From Magicicada septendecula (lineage: Eukaryota; Arthropoda; Insecta; Hemiptera; Cicadidae): DNA of 64,000 bases. The notes below the pieces were generated by a model. It saw only the letters and a list, made by a program, of their open reading frames with translations. It searched no databases and was not told where the DNA came from. The position numbers and the translations under genes are program-made. Numbering within the stretch: the stretch's first letter is position 1; each line of letters begins with the position of its first letter. The DNA is taken from assembly GCA_034769895.1 (NCBI GenBank), contig CM068375.1, positions 255,419,542 to 255,483,541 on the forward strand, given 5' to 3'. Positions 44,367-57,522 of this stretch are shown piece after piece.

Positions 44367-45380
44367 CAAAAAGTATCTGGACCATATTTTTTTTTTTTTT
44401 TTTTTTTGTGGTAACTAGTCTAGTGATGATCTAGACGTGCCAACAATGGGTGCGCATAGAAAGAACTTTCATGTGAATGCGTGATTTTTTGTTTCTTCAT
44501 AGTGCCACCAGTTATGTCAGTAACTACCAGAAAGTCACAGGGTACAACATGTGTGTTTGTCACATTCTCATTTTCTTTACAATGAGTGAACGCTTGGAGC
44601 AGCTATACTGCATCAAATTCTTTCAGAAACTAGGAGATAACGAAGTAGAAACCATCTGAAAGATTCAGCAGGCTTGTGGTGGTTATGCATTAAAGGTTAT
44701 GTAAATTAAACAGTGGTACAGCCATTTCAAAGATGACCACTTGTCCGTGGAGAGTGACCAGCATTCCAGAAGACTATCAACAAGCCGTAATGCTGCCATT
44801 ATCGAGAAAGTTTGGACATTGATCATGGAGCACCACTGTTTGACTATCTGGGAAGTTGGTGATGAGATTGGGATCAGCGTTGGTTCCACATGGAGCATTC
44901 TTAATGAGGATTTGGGCATGCTATACAAGTGGCTGTGCAAAATTTGTGCTGAAGCTGCTTTCACCAGAACAGTGACAACTCCATGTTGAGGTCTCACAGG
45001 ACATGCTGCAGTGCAACAGCAGGGATCCTGAGTTTCTGAAGACTGCCCACTGATAATGGAATGTGAGTGTATAGATACAACCTGGAAACTAAGGTCTACT
45101 CGTCACAATAGAAGCACCCATTTTCCCTGAGGGCGAAAGGACGTGTGATTTCTGGCGGTTACCTGAAAACGAAGAACACCCTAAAAGGATCCCGTATTGA
45201 GAGTCGCAAGAAAATAATGGAAAATGCAATGGCACAGCTACCCACTATCCCAAAAGAAGCCTTTCAGCGATGGAAGGACTGCTGGATTAAGTGTGTGGGG
45301 TCTACTTTGAAGGGGATTGTGTACTGTAATCAATCAGATATAGAACCTTTTTTCCCCAACACAAGGTCAGATACGTTTTG
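44367..45380 (+). mobile_element. mariner element H with internal deletion
   Basis: The ends read CAAAAAGTATCTGGACC (left) and CAAAACGTATCTGACC (right, inward), with TA duplications at 44365-44366 and 45381-45382. It is 1014 bp long, so about 250-300 bp shorter than an intact mariner of this type. The transposase gene inside lacks its catalytic middle. Confidence 0.8.
44582..45360 (+). pseudogene. mariner transposase pseudogene (SETMAR-like)
   Basis: MSERLEQLYCIKFFQKLGDN followed by IKQWYSHFKDDHLSVESD and TSRNAAIIEKVWTLIMEHH is the N-terminal helix-turn-helix of a mariner transposase of the SETMAR-related type. Stops occur at 44657 and 44702 and frames change after 44985. The C-terminal end (GSRIESRKKIMENAMAQLPTI then FQRWKDCWIKCV) is present, but the DD34D core between them is largely absent, with only short scraps near 45000-45140. 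Not functional. Confidence 0.8.
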
Positions 45381-45565
45381 TACTTACCTCGTGGACATTG
45401 AAAATGTTTTCAAAATTAGGACAGTGATATTCGTTCTTCAGTGGTTTGCCCTAGGTTTGGGGTTGTGTTTATTTGTTGGAAGCCAAATTTTGTTTGGCCT
45501 AACCATATTCATACTATGTACAGTACAACCTCTTTTATGCGAACCTCTTTGAACCTGATTCCTCT

Positions 45566-46620
45566 GGTAACTTTTCAATAAAAGAAGAAATGAAACGAAA
45601 TCCCGATTACTATTCTTTTCGACTTACCTTTGAACAGCCAGAAGATTCCCAAAGTCCCAGGGTCACCACCACATTTTTTGGAGGAAATGTGGAAACCGTT
45701 TCACTCTCCCCATTGAAACAATTTTGATAAATAAACAAAAACTCCCCTCACAGAAAAAATTCTAGGGCCGTTTAGACAAACTTACTGACACAGGGAATAG
45801 GTTTCGGGTAGAGTGCATAATTAACTAAACTAACACATTATAATGAGAAATCTGATTTTATTTTACTAAAACCCATTGTAACTTTTTGTAATGTTAAAAA
45901 AAATATAATTCGAACAAAATAAGACAAAAGAAAGTCTTCAATTGCAAATCAGTACTTTGCTAAACATATTTCCCCCTCCATATTTTCTTTCACTCACCCT
46001 CACACGCTATTGAGATCTCGTTATTACATTTGATTTTTTTTTATTTAAAAGTAATTTTACTTAAAAAAAAAAAGAATTTTGTACAATTTTGTCAAATTGG
46101 TTATGTCCTTATTTTTTACTTATCTCTTCCGACGGGGAGTCTCCTGGTTACGCCATCAGTTGTAATTAGTTTCCCCAACGAAAATCACAAAAAGGGTGTT
46201 CCAAAAGTCCAAATTTATGTTAACATTTCCTTCACTGACGAATTTATATGTTCATGTTATTATTTCACCAAAACTTTTTACAAAAGACTAGGTAGGCCTA
46301 CCTCTACTGTTCGGCCTACCTTGATTGTCCACATGCACTGTAAATTACATCTATACTGTTCGGTGGCTGGCTGGAGACTGCGCACTTCACTTTCATTTCT
46401 GCCCCACGATTCAGTTCAAATACGCATTTGAAACCAGTTTTTTCTGATCACCTCCACCTGTCTCTCCCGTGGACTGACGTCACTTGTTTTTCAGTTGACC
46501 ATCACGGTGCCTCATTGCCGACCGCTCCCAAACATCGATTCACTATTTAGTTGTAAACAAAATGCTTTTCGTGTGATTCACTGGCTAAAAATAGAATTCG
46601 TTACATAACGTACCGTTACA
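45566..46620 (-). repeat. solo LTR related to element C
   Basis: The minus strand starts TGTAACGGTACG and ends near GTTACC. It shares with LTR C the block GGTTTCCACATTT ... ATGTGGTGGTGAC and CTGGTTTCAAA, and the GTAGGCCTAC region. CTCT lies at 45562-45565 and 46621-46624 as a 4-bp target duplication. It is inserted in the terminal repeat of the Tigger element. It is more diverged from the LTRs of C than those are from each other. Confidence 0.8.
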
Positions 46621-46655
46621 CTCTGTAATCCGGATTGAAAATAATTAGGCCTATA

Positions 46656-49600
46656 TGGTATATATTTTTACTTCCATGTTCCTTAAGGAAATGGAAGTAT
46701 GGTGATGGCAAAAAAAATTGTGTTCGAGATTATTGCAGATTCTGATTGCACTACACTCAAAACATGAAAAAAAGTCATTTTTTGAAAAGTGTCTGTGTGT
46801 GTTGTGTCTGTGTGTCTGTAGATTTTTTTCTATGGCAAACGATAACAGCCGCAAATTCAAACAGAATCAAATAATTTTTTGCATGCAGCCCTGATTTGTA
46901 GAGTACTCGCGACCTATTGTTTTTGGTGAAGATCGGTTAAGGGAAAGCGGTAGTTTACCTGCAACGGTTTTTTTTTATCTAGGGTAATTTTGTTTGTTTG
47001 GCAAACGATAACAGACGCAAATTCAAACAGAATCAAATAATGTTTCGCATACAGCCCTGAATTGTAGAGTTCTCAAGATCTGTTGATTTTGGTACAGATC
47101 GGTTAAGGGAAAGGGGTAGTTTACCTGCAACGTTTTATGTTTTAACAAGGGTATTTCCTATGGCAAACGATAACAGCCGCAAATTCAAACATAATCAAAT
47201 AATGTTTTGCATACTGCCCTGAATTGTAGAGGTCTCAAGACCTTTTGGTTTTGGTGAAGATCGGTTAAGGAAAAGGGGTAGTTTACCTGCAACGTTTTAT
47301 GTTTTAAAAGGGTATTTTCTATGGCAAACGATAAGACCCGCAAATTCAAACAGAATCAAATACGTTTTTGCATACAGCCCTGATTTATTGAGTACTAAAG
47401 ACCTATTGTTTTTGGTGAAGATCGTTTGAGGGAAAGGGGTAGTTTACCTGCCACGTTTTTTCTTTTATCAAGGGTATTTTGTATGGCAAACGATAACAGC
47501 CGCAAATTCAAACAAAATCACATAATATGTTACATACAACCATGAATTGTAGAGTTCTCAAGACCTATCGTTTTTGGTGAAGATCGGTTAAGGGAAAGGG
47601 GTAGTTTACCTGCAACGGTTTTTTATCAAGGGTAATTTTTTTCTATGGTAAACGATAACAGCCGCAAATTCAAACAGAATCAAATGATGTTTTGCATACA
47701 GCCCTGTATTGTAGAGTTGTCAATACCTGTTGGTGTTGGTGAAGATCGGTTAAGGGAAAGGGGTAGTTTACCTGCAACGTTTTATGTTTTAAAAGGGTAT
47801 TTTCTATGGCAAACGATAAGAGCCGCAAATTCAAACAGAATCAAATACGTTTTTGCATACAGCCCTGTTTTGTTGAGTACTAAAGACCTATTGTTTTTGG
47901 TGAAGATCGGTTAAGGGAAAGGGGTAGTTTACCATACACGTTTTTTGTTTTATCAAGGGTATTTTATATGGCAAACGATAACAGCCGCAAATTCAAACAA
48001 TCATATAATATTTTGCATACAGGCCTGAAATGTAGAGTTCTCAAGACCTGTTGGTTTTGGTGAAGATCGGTTAAGGGAATAAGGTTGTTTACCAGCAACA
48101 TTTTATGTTTTATCAAGGGTAATTTTTTTTATGACGAACGACAACTGCCGTACATTAAAACAGAATCAACTACTCTTCTGCATACCTTTTTGAATTATAC
48201 AGAACTCAAGGTCTGTTGATTTAGTTGAAGATCGGTTAAGGGAAAGGGGTAGTTTACCTGCAACGTTTTATGTTTTAACAAGGGTATTTTTTCTATGACG
48301 AACGATAATTGCCGTAAATTCAAAGAGAATCAACTAATGTTGTGCATACAGCCCTGAATTGTAGAGTTCTCAAGACCTATTGTTTTTGGTGAAGATCGGT
48401 TAATGGAATAGGGCAGTTTACCAGCAACGTTTTATGTTTTATCAAGGGTGTTTTCTATGGCAAACGATAACAGCCGCAAATTCAAACAGAATCAAATAAT
48501 TGTAGGCCTGAATTGTAGAGTACCTAAGACCTGTCGTTTTTGGTGAAGATCGGTTAAGGGGAAGGGGTAGTTTACCTGCAACGGTTTTTTATCAAGGGTA
48601 ATTTTTTTCTATAGTAAACGATAACAGCCGCAAATGCAAACAGAATCAAATGATGTTTTGCATACAGCCCTGTATTGTAGAGTTCTCAATACGTATTGGT
48701 GTTGGTGAAGATCGGTTAAGGGAAAGGGGTAGTTTACCAGCAACATTTTATGTTTTAACAAGGGTAATTTTTTATGTGGCGAACAATAACTGCCATAAAT
48801 TCAAACAGAATCAACTAGGTTTTTGCATACCTTTTTGAACTAAAGAGAACTCAAGGTCTGTTGATTTTGTTGAAGATTGGTTAAGGGAAGGGGTAGTTTA
48901 TCAGCAACGTTTTATGTTTTAAAAAGGGTAATTTTTTTATGACGAACGTTAACTGCCGAAAATTCAATGAGAATCAAATAATTTTTTGCACCCCCTGAGT
49001 TGCAGAGAGCTCAAGGTCTATTGATTTTCGTGAAGATCAGTTAAGGGAAAGGGGTAGTTTACCTGCAACATTTTATATTGTAACAAGAGAAATGTTTCCA
49101 TGACGAATGATAACTGCCGCACATTCAAACAGAATCAAATATTTTTTTGCATGCTTCCCTGAATTGTAGAGGACGGAAGGTCTATTGATTTTGGAGAAGA
49201 TCGGTTAAGAGAAAGGGGTAGTTTACCTGAAACATTTTATGAGTTAACTAGAGTAAAGTACTTAATTTTTATAAATAAAGTATCCTGATAAGAAGCTCAT
49301 AGTAATCCACTGTAGAAACGTAGATGAAATATCTATAAATGAAGAGGTTAGGTGAACGGGGTGGGGGTAATTTTCTATTATTAAAAATTATAGTTGACGG
49401 TGGAGGGGAGAATTTTTTATATGTGTACTACGTTATCGGCAACAAAGAAGTAGTTTTTTGTTAAAATTGCTTCCCTGGCTCTTTAGCCGTAGTCCAATGT
49501 TTTCTGCAAAATCAGACTTTTCGGCAGTGCCATCGACTGCCATCATCGGTGAAAATCGAGTGCGAAAACGTGAGGTGGTATACGTTAGTGACCACAGTAC

Positions 49601-51810
49601 TGGTCACTTAATGCTGAAGCAATAAGTAGAAAGGCGTAGTTTCTATGGAAATATTTCATTTCGAATATGATTTTAAATATTAATCTTAGAACATGAAAGT
49701 CATGTATGGTTCTCCATACCGATATTTACTTCGATGTTCCTTAAGGAAATGGTAGTATGGTGATGGCAAAAAAATCGTGTTCGAGATTATTGCAGATTCT
49801 GATTGTACTACACTCAAAACATGAAAAAAGTCATTTTTCGAAAAGTGTCTGTCTGTGTCTGTGTGTCTGTAGATTTTTTTCTATGGCAAATGATAACAGC
49901 CGCAAATTCAAACAAAATGAAATAATTTTGTGCATGCAGCCCTGATTTGTAGAGTACTCAAGACCTATTGTTTTTGGTGAAGATCGGTTAAGGAAAAGGG
50001 GTAGTTTACCTGCAACGTTTTTTGTTTTAACAAGGGTATTTTCTTTGGCAAACGATAACAGCCGCAAATTTAAACAGAATCAAATGATTATTTGCATATA
50101 GGCCTGAATTGTAGAGTTCTCAAGACCTTTTGTTTTTGGTGAAGATCGGTTATGGGAAAGGGGTAGTTTGCCTGCAACGTTTTATGTTTTAACAAGGGTA
50201 TTGTCTATGGCAAACGATAACAGCCGCAAATTCAAACAGAATCAAATCATTTTTTGCATGCAGCCCTGATTTGTAGAGTACTCAAGACCTATTCATTTTG
50301 GTGAAGATCGGTTAAGGGAAAGGGGTAGTTTACCTGCAACGTTTTTTTATCAAGGGTAATTTTTTCTATGGTAAACGATAACAGCCGGAAATTCAAACAG
50401 AATCAAATAATGTTTTGCATACAGCCCAGAATTGTAGAGTTCTCAAGACCTGTTGGTTTTGGTGAAGATCGGTAAAGGGAATAGGGTAGTTTACCAGCAA
50501 CATTTTATGTTTTAACAAGGGTAATTTTTTCTATGACGAACGATAACTGCCATAAATTAAAACAGAATCAACTACTCTTGTGCATACCTTTTTGAATTAT
50601 ACAGAACTCAAGGTCTGTTGATTTTGGTGAAGATCGGTTAAGGGACTGGGGTAGTTTACCTGCAACATTTTATATTTTAACTAGGGTATTTTCTATGGCA
50701 AACGATAAGAGCCGCAAATTCATACAGAATCATATAATTTTTTGCATACAGCCCTGAACTGTAGAGTACTCAAGACCTATTGTTTTTGGTGAAGATCGGT
50801 TAAGGGAAAGGAGTAGTTTACCTGCAACGTTTTTTGATCAGGGGTAATTTTTTTCTATGGCAATCGATAACAGCCGCAAATTCAAACAGAATCAAATTAT
50901 GTTTTGTATACCTTTTTGAATTAAAGAGAACTCAAGGTCTGTTGATTTTGTTGAAGATCGGTTAAGGGAAAGGGCTAGAGTACCAGCAACATTTTATGTT
51001 TTAACAAGGGTAATTTTTTATATGACGAATGATAACTGCCGTAAATTCAAACAGAATCAAATAATTTTTTGCATACCTTCTTGAATTAAAGAGAACTCAA
51101 GGCCTACTGATTTTGGTGAAGATCGGTTAAGGGAAAGGGGTAGTTTACCTGCAACATTTTATGTTGTAACAAGAGAAATGTTTCCATGACGAACGATAAC
51201 TGCCGCACATTCAAACAGAATCAAATATTTTTTTGCATGCATTCCTGCATGTAGAGGACTGAAGGTCTATTGATTTTGGTGAAGATCGGTTAGGAGATAG
51301 GGGTACTTTACCTGCAACGTTTTATGTTTTAACAAGAGTAAAGTACTTAATTTTGATAAATAAAGTATCCTGATGAGAAGCTCATAATAATCCACTGTAG
51401 AAATGTAGATGAAATATCTATAAATGAAGAGGTTAGGTGAACGGGGTGGGGGTAATTTTCTATAAATGAAAATTATAGTTGAAGAAAGAGGGGAGAATTT
51501 TGTATATGTGTACTACGTTATCGGCAACAAAGAAGTAGTTCTTTGTTAAAATTCCTTCCCGGGCTGTTTAGCTTTAGTCCAATGTTTTCTGAAAAACCAG
51601 ACTTTTCGGCAGTGCCATCGATTGCCATCATCAGTGAAAATCGAGTGCGAAAACATGAGGTGGTATACGTTAGTGACCACAGTACTGTGGTTAAGGCTGA
51701 AGCAATAAGTAGAAAGGCGTAGTTTCTATGGAAATATTTCATTTCGAATATGATTTTAAATATAAATCTTAGAACATGGAAGTCATGTATGGTTCTCCAT
51801 ACCGATATTT
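46656..51810. repeat. 162-bp satellite array in two blocks
   Basis: The first block (46832-49256) has about 15 units and the second (49882-51348) about 9, counted by the anchor GAAGATCGGTTAAGGGAAAG. Spacing averages 162 bp. Units typically start ATGGCAAACGATAACAGCCG and end ATGTTTTAACAAGGGTA. Each block is preceded by the same ~170-bp lead-in (46676 and 49735, TTCCTTAAGGAAATGG) and followed by the same ~450-bp tail (49257-49734 and 51349-51810), so a higher-order duplication created the second block. No CRISPR-like repeat/spacer alternation is present. Confidence 0.9.
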
Positions 51811-52301
51811 TGTGTTTAAAACAGAAGAGTCACTTTACAAGTACAGTACTGCAAATACAGTAGTACAGTATTTATTATACCTGAATTTGGTTAGTATTAT
51901 AATACATACTGTATATCATTTTATAACTACGCACTCAACTTCACGGCTTTGCCTATTGAATGTAAGAAGTAATAGAATCCTCATGATGACAAAACTAATC
52001 AAACAACGGTTGGAATGTACTGAGCCAACATTTCGATGTGCAGTTACAGTACAGTTCAATGAGAATGTACATATTGTTAATTATGTAATTAAGTATTGAA
52101 CTTTGAATATACTGTAGTACAGTAATTTACATTAAAAATATTAGATCCTCTATTATCCGGATTTTTGTTAATCCGGATGACATCCGGTCCCAGTTGATCT
52201 GGATAAAAGAAGTTGTACTGTACTCTTTTGAGACAGACTTTAAAGAATTGTGTGTTTATGAGTTTACATTGGTTTAAAACTTTTATTGTGTATTTTTGTA
52301 G

Positions 52302-52467
52302 CCTTTTATAGATGAAATCATAACAGCAGCACAGTTCAAAGACAGATTAGATCAATGTTCAAAAGAAAATGCTGAGTTGAAGGAAGAGGTTGTAAGACTA
52401 AAGGAAGAATTACAAAACGTAAAAACAAGAAATAAAAAATTGTGTCACATTCTTGGCCAAGGAGAAA
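52302..52467 (+). CDS. GKAP1: host gene exon, probable GKAP1 homologue, coiled-coil part (55 codons, phase 0/1)
   Basis: Acceptor TATTTTTGTAG, donor GTAAGT. The 166 bp encode PFIDEIITAAQFKDRLDQCS then ENAELKEEVVRLKEELQNVK and TRNKKLCHILGQGE, a heptad-repeat coiled coil. It follows in phase from exon 24351-24494 and ends with one extra A. In vertebrate GKAP1 the matching place, as I recall it, is LQEGEM, so A plus TG of the next exon would give the Met. This agreement supports both the splice site and the gene name. The next exon is not visible in the remaining 11.5 kb. Confidence 0.75.
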
Positions 52468-53469
52468 GTAAGTGAGCCTGAGTAATTGATTGCGTGTCTT
52501 TGTGTGCCTAAGTTTTGTGTTGTTCACTTTATTAATACTACATAAAGTGAACTTGTGCACATAACATTATTTTTATTGTTATAGTTAATAGCTTACAATT
52601 GTGAGAATGGGTTAACAGTTTTCTTTGTTTCAGACATTTTTGTGTATTGCGTATTGATGAAAGATCGACAGACAGCTAACTTCTTTTAGGTACTTGTTGT
52701 ACACTTCCAGGAAGCAAAATATTATGAGGTATACAGGTCTTCAGCCAAGAATACAATGAGGTTTCAATTGTCTTGAAAGCAGACTGACAGTCTTTGCCCA
52801 GTTTGGAAGTCGGGGTTCAGAATTTTTACTGATGTTTCCATGGTTGTGATCCTATAGTTACCACCGTGTTCATTTTGTAGGCAGTGCAATGTGTGATCTT
52901 ATGTCATGTTCCAAAGCCAGTCGCATGTTGTCTGTAATAATATCCTGACAGTATGATCTTAGTGCAACGTTGTTCATTATATTTCATGTATTTATATTGA
53001 CCCAACCCCCAAGGCAGCATGTTGTCTGTATACTAATAAGTATTTAACTTGAAACATTTGTGTATATAGCTTAATACATCAGCTAATGCAGCAAGATCTG
53101 TTCAGTTAAGGTATGTGTTAGTCAACTAATACTAACATACTTTATTTTACTATAAACAAATGTTAGTGCTCAATTTCCCACATTGACTGAATTTGATTTC
53201 ATTATCTGCCTAACTTTTTGATATGGTCTCCTCTGCTGTAATTCTCTGGAGTGTGTATTTCTTGCTCTGTATCATTCTTTATTTCCTATTGAGTGGACAT
53301 TGCTTGCATCTAATTGGTTTGCAGTCAACAGTATTGCTTGGGCTGGTCCTGTTGTTTGGTATGGTTTGGTAATAGTAATAGTCTGCTTTTGATTTTGACT
53401 TTTTGTCTGGCGTAACTTTTTTTTAACTGGCTTTCTTGTTGTATTTAGTGATGACAGCATCCATGATTG
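52468..53469 (+). other. host intron
   Basis: About 1 kb following the coiled-coil exon. No element or further exon was recognised. Confidence 0.45.
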
Positions 53470-53574
53470 TATGTTTTCAAGAAGTTTAATTACAAAAGTT
53501 GTGTTAGTGGTTATCACAAACAGAATTGTCAGCTCATCGTCAGATCGGAAATAATAACAGAAATAAAACAAACT

Positions 53575-53737
<163 letters not shown>

Positions 53738-53799
53738 ACCCACTGTCCATGCATACCCCCGCAAATAAGCTATAAGTCAAATGTCCCTTTCCAACTTCC

Positions 53800-53846
53800 T
53801 TCTTTTTTAGCTTTTTGTATGTAACATACAAAAAGCTAAAAAAGAA
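53800..53846. repeat. 23-bp perfect inverted repeat with 1-nt centre
   Basis: The left arm 53800-53822 and right arm 53824-53846 are exact reverse complements (core TTTTTAGCTTTTTGTATGT and its complement), centred on 53823. It joins the inverted terminal repeat to the coding remnant and would form a strong hairpin. Confidence 0.9.
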
Positions 53847-53867
53847 CCAGAACAAAAGAATTATGCA

Positions 53868-54365
53868 ATGTCATTAATGTACATAGGATCACATACCAGA
53901 AAAATTATAAAATGTTTTAATAAATACGGAGTAGATATAGCAATTAAAAAGTGTGAAACTGTATTTGATAAGATAAGGAATAAAAATACAGAAAAAATCC
54001 CAGTGTTACAGAGAAGCGGAGTTTATAAATTAAAATGTAAGGAATGCAACAAAGTGTACCTAGGCGAGACGGGACAGAAATTCGTATGCAGGTTGTCTGA
54101 CCACAAACATTGAGGAGGTAATAGAACAATGAATATATGCAATATATGTTCGTTATATGCAAGACATTTCATAGAAGAGAACCATAAGTTTGTTAATCCT
54201 TTGGAAGACTATGTAATTTTAAAAGTAGTAAATAACACAGTTGAAAGAAAGCTTAGGGAGGAGTTAGATATATTGAAAGAAAGAGAGAAAGGGTTAGACA
54301 GTTTAATGAATACTAAAACTAAATTTGATAGTGAAGAAATATTTTATAATATAATTAAGAAGTAA
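53868..54365 (+). pseudogene. Penelope-type GIY-YIG endonuclease remnant
   Basis: MSLMYIGSHTRKIIKCFNKY leads to SGVYKLKCKECNKVYLGETG, the GIY-YIG motif with an inserted CxxC as in Penelope proteins. An in-frame TGA at 54111-54113 separates it from CSLYARHFIEENHKFV (conserved His/Asn) and a helical tail ending FYNIIKK. RT is absent; only the C-terminal 170 codons remain. It is a different family from the intact element at 4987-7967. Confidence 0.8.
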
Positions 54366-54659
54366 GAGGTAGAGGACGGATAGATAACAAAAAGAATTAA
54401 ATTTCATATAGGGATGTTTTTTAAATAAGGGTGAGTGACCGCGCCCAAAAGTATGAATGAGAAAGGCTTTACAACGTTAGGTTTTGAAAAGAATGTACAC
54501 ACACACATACACAAGGAATGTGCTAGAAAACTGTGTAACTGTACTGACGGGGGTGATGGCTCGGAGGTTGGCTTATAGCTTGTTTGCAGGGGTGTGCGTG
54601 GACAGTAGGGTGGGTGGGTGGGGTGTAGAGTTTGTTTTATTTCTGTTGTTATTTCCGAT

Positions 54660-54685
54660 CTGACGATGAGCTGAGAAGCTTGAAA
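54660..54685 (+). ncRNA. hammerhead-like core in Penelope relic repeat
   Basis: CTGACGA, a stem GAGCT-GAGA-AGCTT, then GAAA, as in a hammerhead core. The inverted copy at 53528-53553 carries the same CTGACGATGAGCTGA sequence on the minus strand. Confidence 0.45.
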
Positions 54686-54765
54686 GCGGTAATCAGAATA
54701 ATTTTTTTATAGTGGTGTGCAACAGTGATAATTCCGTTTGTATGTTTTCAATTAACTATATAGGG

Positions 54766-55924
<1,159 letters not shown>

Positions 55925-56130
55925 AGCGGCGACCCTGCCAGGATGCTTATATTAAATTTTTTATATAAGTTAGGCCTACGTAGATACAGATATAGGTTTG
56001 GGTAGACTGCATTTTTTGTATTATTGTATATGTTATAAGGTGTCATTTGTGGGTATGATTTGTAATGTAATACATTGTGTCTAAACTTTTTTATAAAATT
56101 TTGTTTATGCAATTTATGTAATTCAAAAAG

Positions 56131-56511
56131 ATGGCAGATAATGAAAATGAAAGTAGTTTAACTGACTCTGCCATAATGAGTGACTCTGGGGTACATTCGA
56201 CCCCAGTGTCAACAAAAGAAAGGGAGGGGTCAATGGATGATATCATGAATTATTTGCGTATGATGTCTAATGATATTAGTGAAGTGAAACAACAAAATAC
56301 CAGTTTAGTAAAACAGTTTGATAAGCGTTTGAACGCTATTGATGAGCGCATTGATGTTATTAATAAAAAAGCTGAGGGGTTAACTAGAAAGATTAAGGAA
56401 CAAACTGAAGAGTGGAAAAGAGATACAGATAAATTTAAAAAGAACAAAGATGACCAGGTCGTGAACACTAAGGTAGGTGGTGTTAGTGAAGTAATAATTA
56501 TCATAATATGA
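56131..56511 (+). CDS. element C ORF1, gag N-terminal coiled-coil protein (126 aa)
   Basis: MADNENESSLTDSAIMSDSG is followed by a coiled coil (YLRMMSNDISEVKQQN, FDKRLNAIDERIDVINKK, EEWKRDTDKFKKNKDDQ). The N-terminus aligns with the gag of element A (SLTESAIDDSG) and both continue into long heptads, so this is the start of Gag in a related family. The frame ends in an Ile run at 56511, where a microsatellite-like TAATAATGATAA stretch follows, suggesting a broken longer gag. No enzymatic domain. Confidence 0.65.
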   Translation: MADNENESSLTDSAIMSDSGVHSTPVSTKEREGSMDDIMNYLRMMSNDISEVKQQNTSLVKQFDKRLNAIDERIDVINKKAEGLTRKIKEQTEEWKRDTDKFKKNKDDQVVNTKVGGVSEVIIIII

Positions 56512-56650
56512 TAAATAATAATGATAACATAGTTGAAAAGGTAGTATTAGAGAGCAACATATTCAATAATGGTAGTGATGATGAAGTTTTAGTGGGAGTA
56601 GAAGTTAGTGGTGAGGTGGTTGTTAATGAGTTTGAGAGAGAGAGTGTGTA

Positions 56651-57206
56651 GTGAGGTTAGGTGAGCATGAGGGGCAAAGGGCAAATTTTCCCTGCGTTTT
56701 AAGTGGAGTAAGGACTCCACATGTGGGTTTTGAGGACAAAGGTTCCTCCAGAGGTTATGTGGGAGACATGGTGTCTCCAAGTGGTCCCCTAATTTTTTGT
56801 GGTATACCTGGTAGAGCCAGGAGGTGTTTTAGTGATTTTTGTGGTGCCCTTTGCAAGGAGTAAGTTAGTTCAGGGGGGTTGTGATAGATATTATGATGAG
56901 AGGCGGAGAAAGAGAGAGATAGAGATTTTTAATGTTAATAGAGGTTATGAAATGTTAGTGCAGATTTTACATGTTGAGAGAGTTGAGAAAATTGAGGTCT
57001 TACCTGGTGATGAGACTGGTGCAGCAGATGATGATATTGTGACTTACCTGATTGTGACAGATAATCCCAAGGGCAACTTGACTGTACACGATGTTGACAA
57101 GGTACATGATATAATATTATGGAATAATCCTGCTTTTGATTATTATGATATAGTGGAGTATACAAATTTAAATGATTATTATATTGAAAGAGTAAGGTTA
57201 GATTAG
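56651..57206 (+). pseudogene. element C gag remnant shared with element B
   Basis: One frame reads GEHEGQRANFPCVLSGVRTP ... GSSRGYVGDMVS, aligned with the C-terminus of element B ORF2. After a frame change near 56800-56870 another frame (56799-57206) continues YYDERRRKREIEIFNVNRGY and an acidic Asp/Tyr-rich segment (NLTVHDVDKVHDIILW). The order coiled coil, FPC segment, acidic region is the same as in B. I do not recognise the domain. The hAT target site begins 31 bp downstream. Confidence 0.5.
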
Positions 57207-57522
57207 ACAATACTGAAATGTTCATGTACAGTATTAGGTTAATCCCGTGGTCGGCAAACTCATTAGTCACCAGAGCCAAATATCAACAGTACAACGATTG
57301 AGATTTCTTTTGAGAGTCCAATTTCTTAAACTTAAGCTATATAGGTAGGTACACTGTTCATTAACGTAATAAACTTTAATTAAAGTTTTAAGTCTTAATT
57401 AAACTATAGGTACATTGAATAAAACTTGATATTATACTTAATAATGGTCTTATTTATTAATAAAAATTAAATTGTAAGTAAGGTATCCATAAAATTAAAT
57501 CATGACAATGACTGACAAACAC

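Larger units (their letters stand above)
45521..52220. mobile_element. Tigger-ended composite element carrying a satellite array
   Basis: The left end CAGTACAACCTCTTTTATGC (45521) and the right end, read inward, CAGTACAACTTCTTTTATCC (from 52220) are inverted repeats of Tigger/pogo type. TA lies at 45519-45520 and 52221-52222. Similarity continues inward (TAATCCGGATTG at 46625; ATCCGGATTAAC near 52175). There is no transposase. Contents: a C-family solo LTR at 45566-46620 and about 5.1 kb of 162-bp tandem repeats with duplicated flanks. Whether both ends ever moved as one unit is inference. Confidence 0.65.

Noticed and set aside
46832..51348. Regularly spaced repeats resembling a CRISPR array
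   Set aside because: The whole 162-bp unit is repeated with no unique spacers, in a eukaryotic intron, and no cas genes are present.
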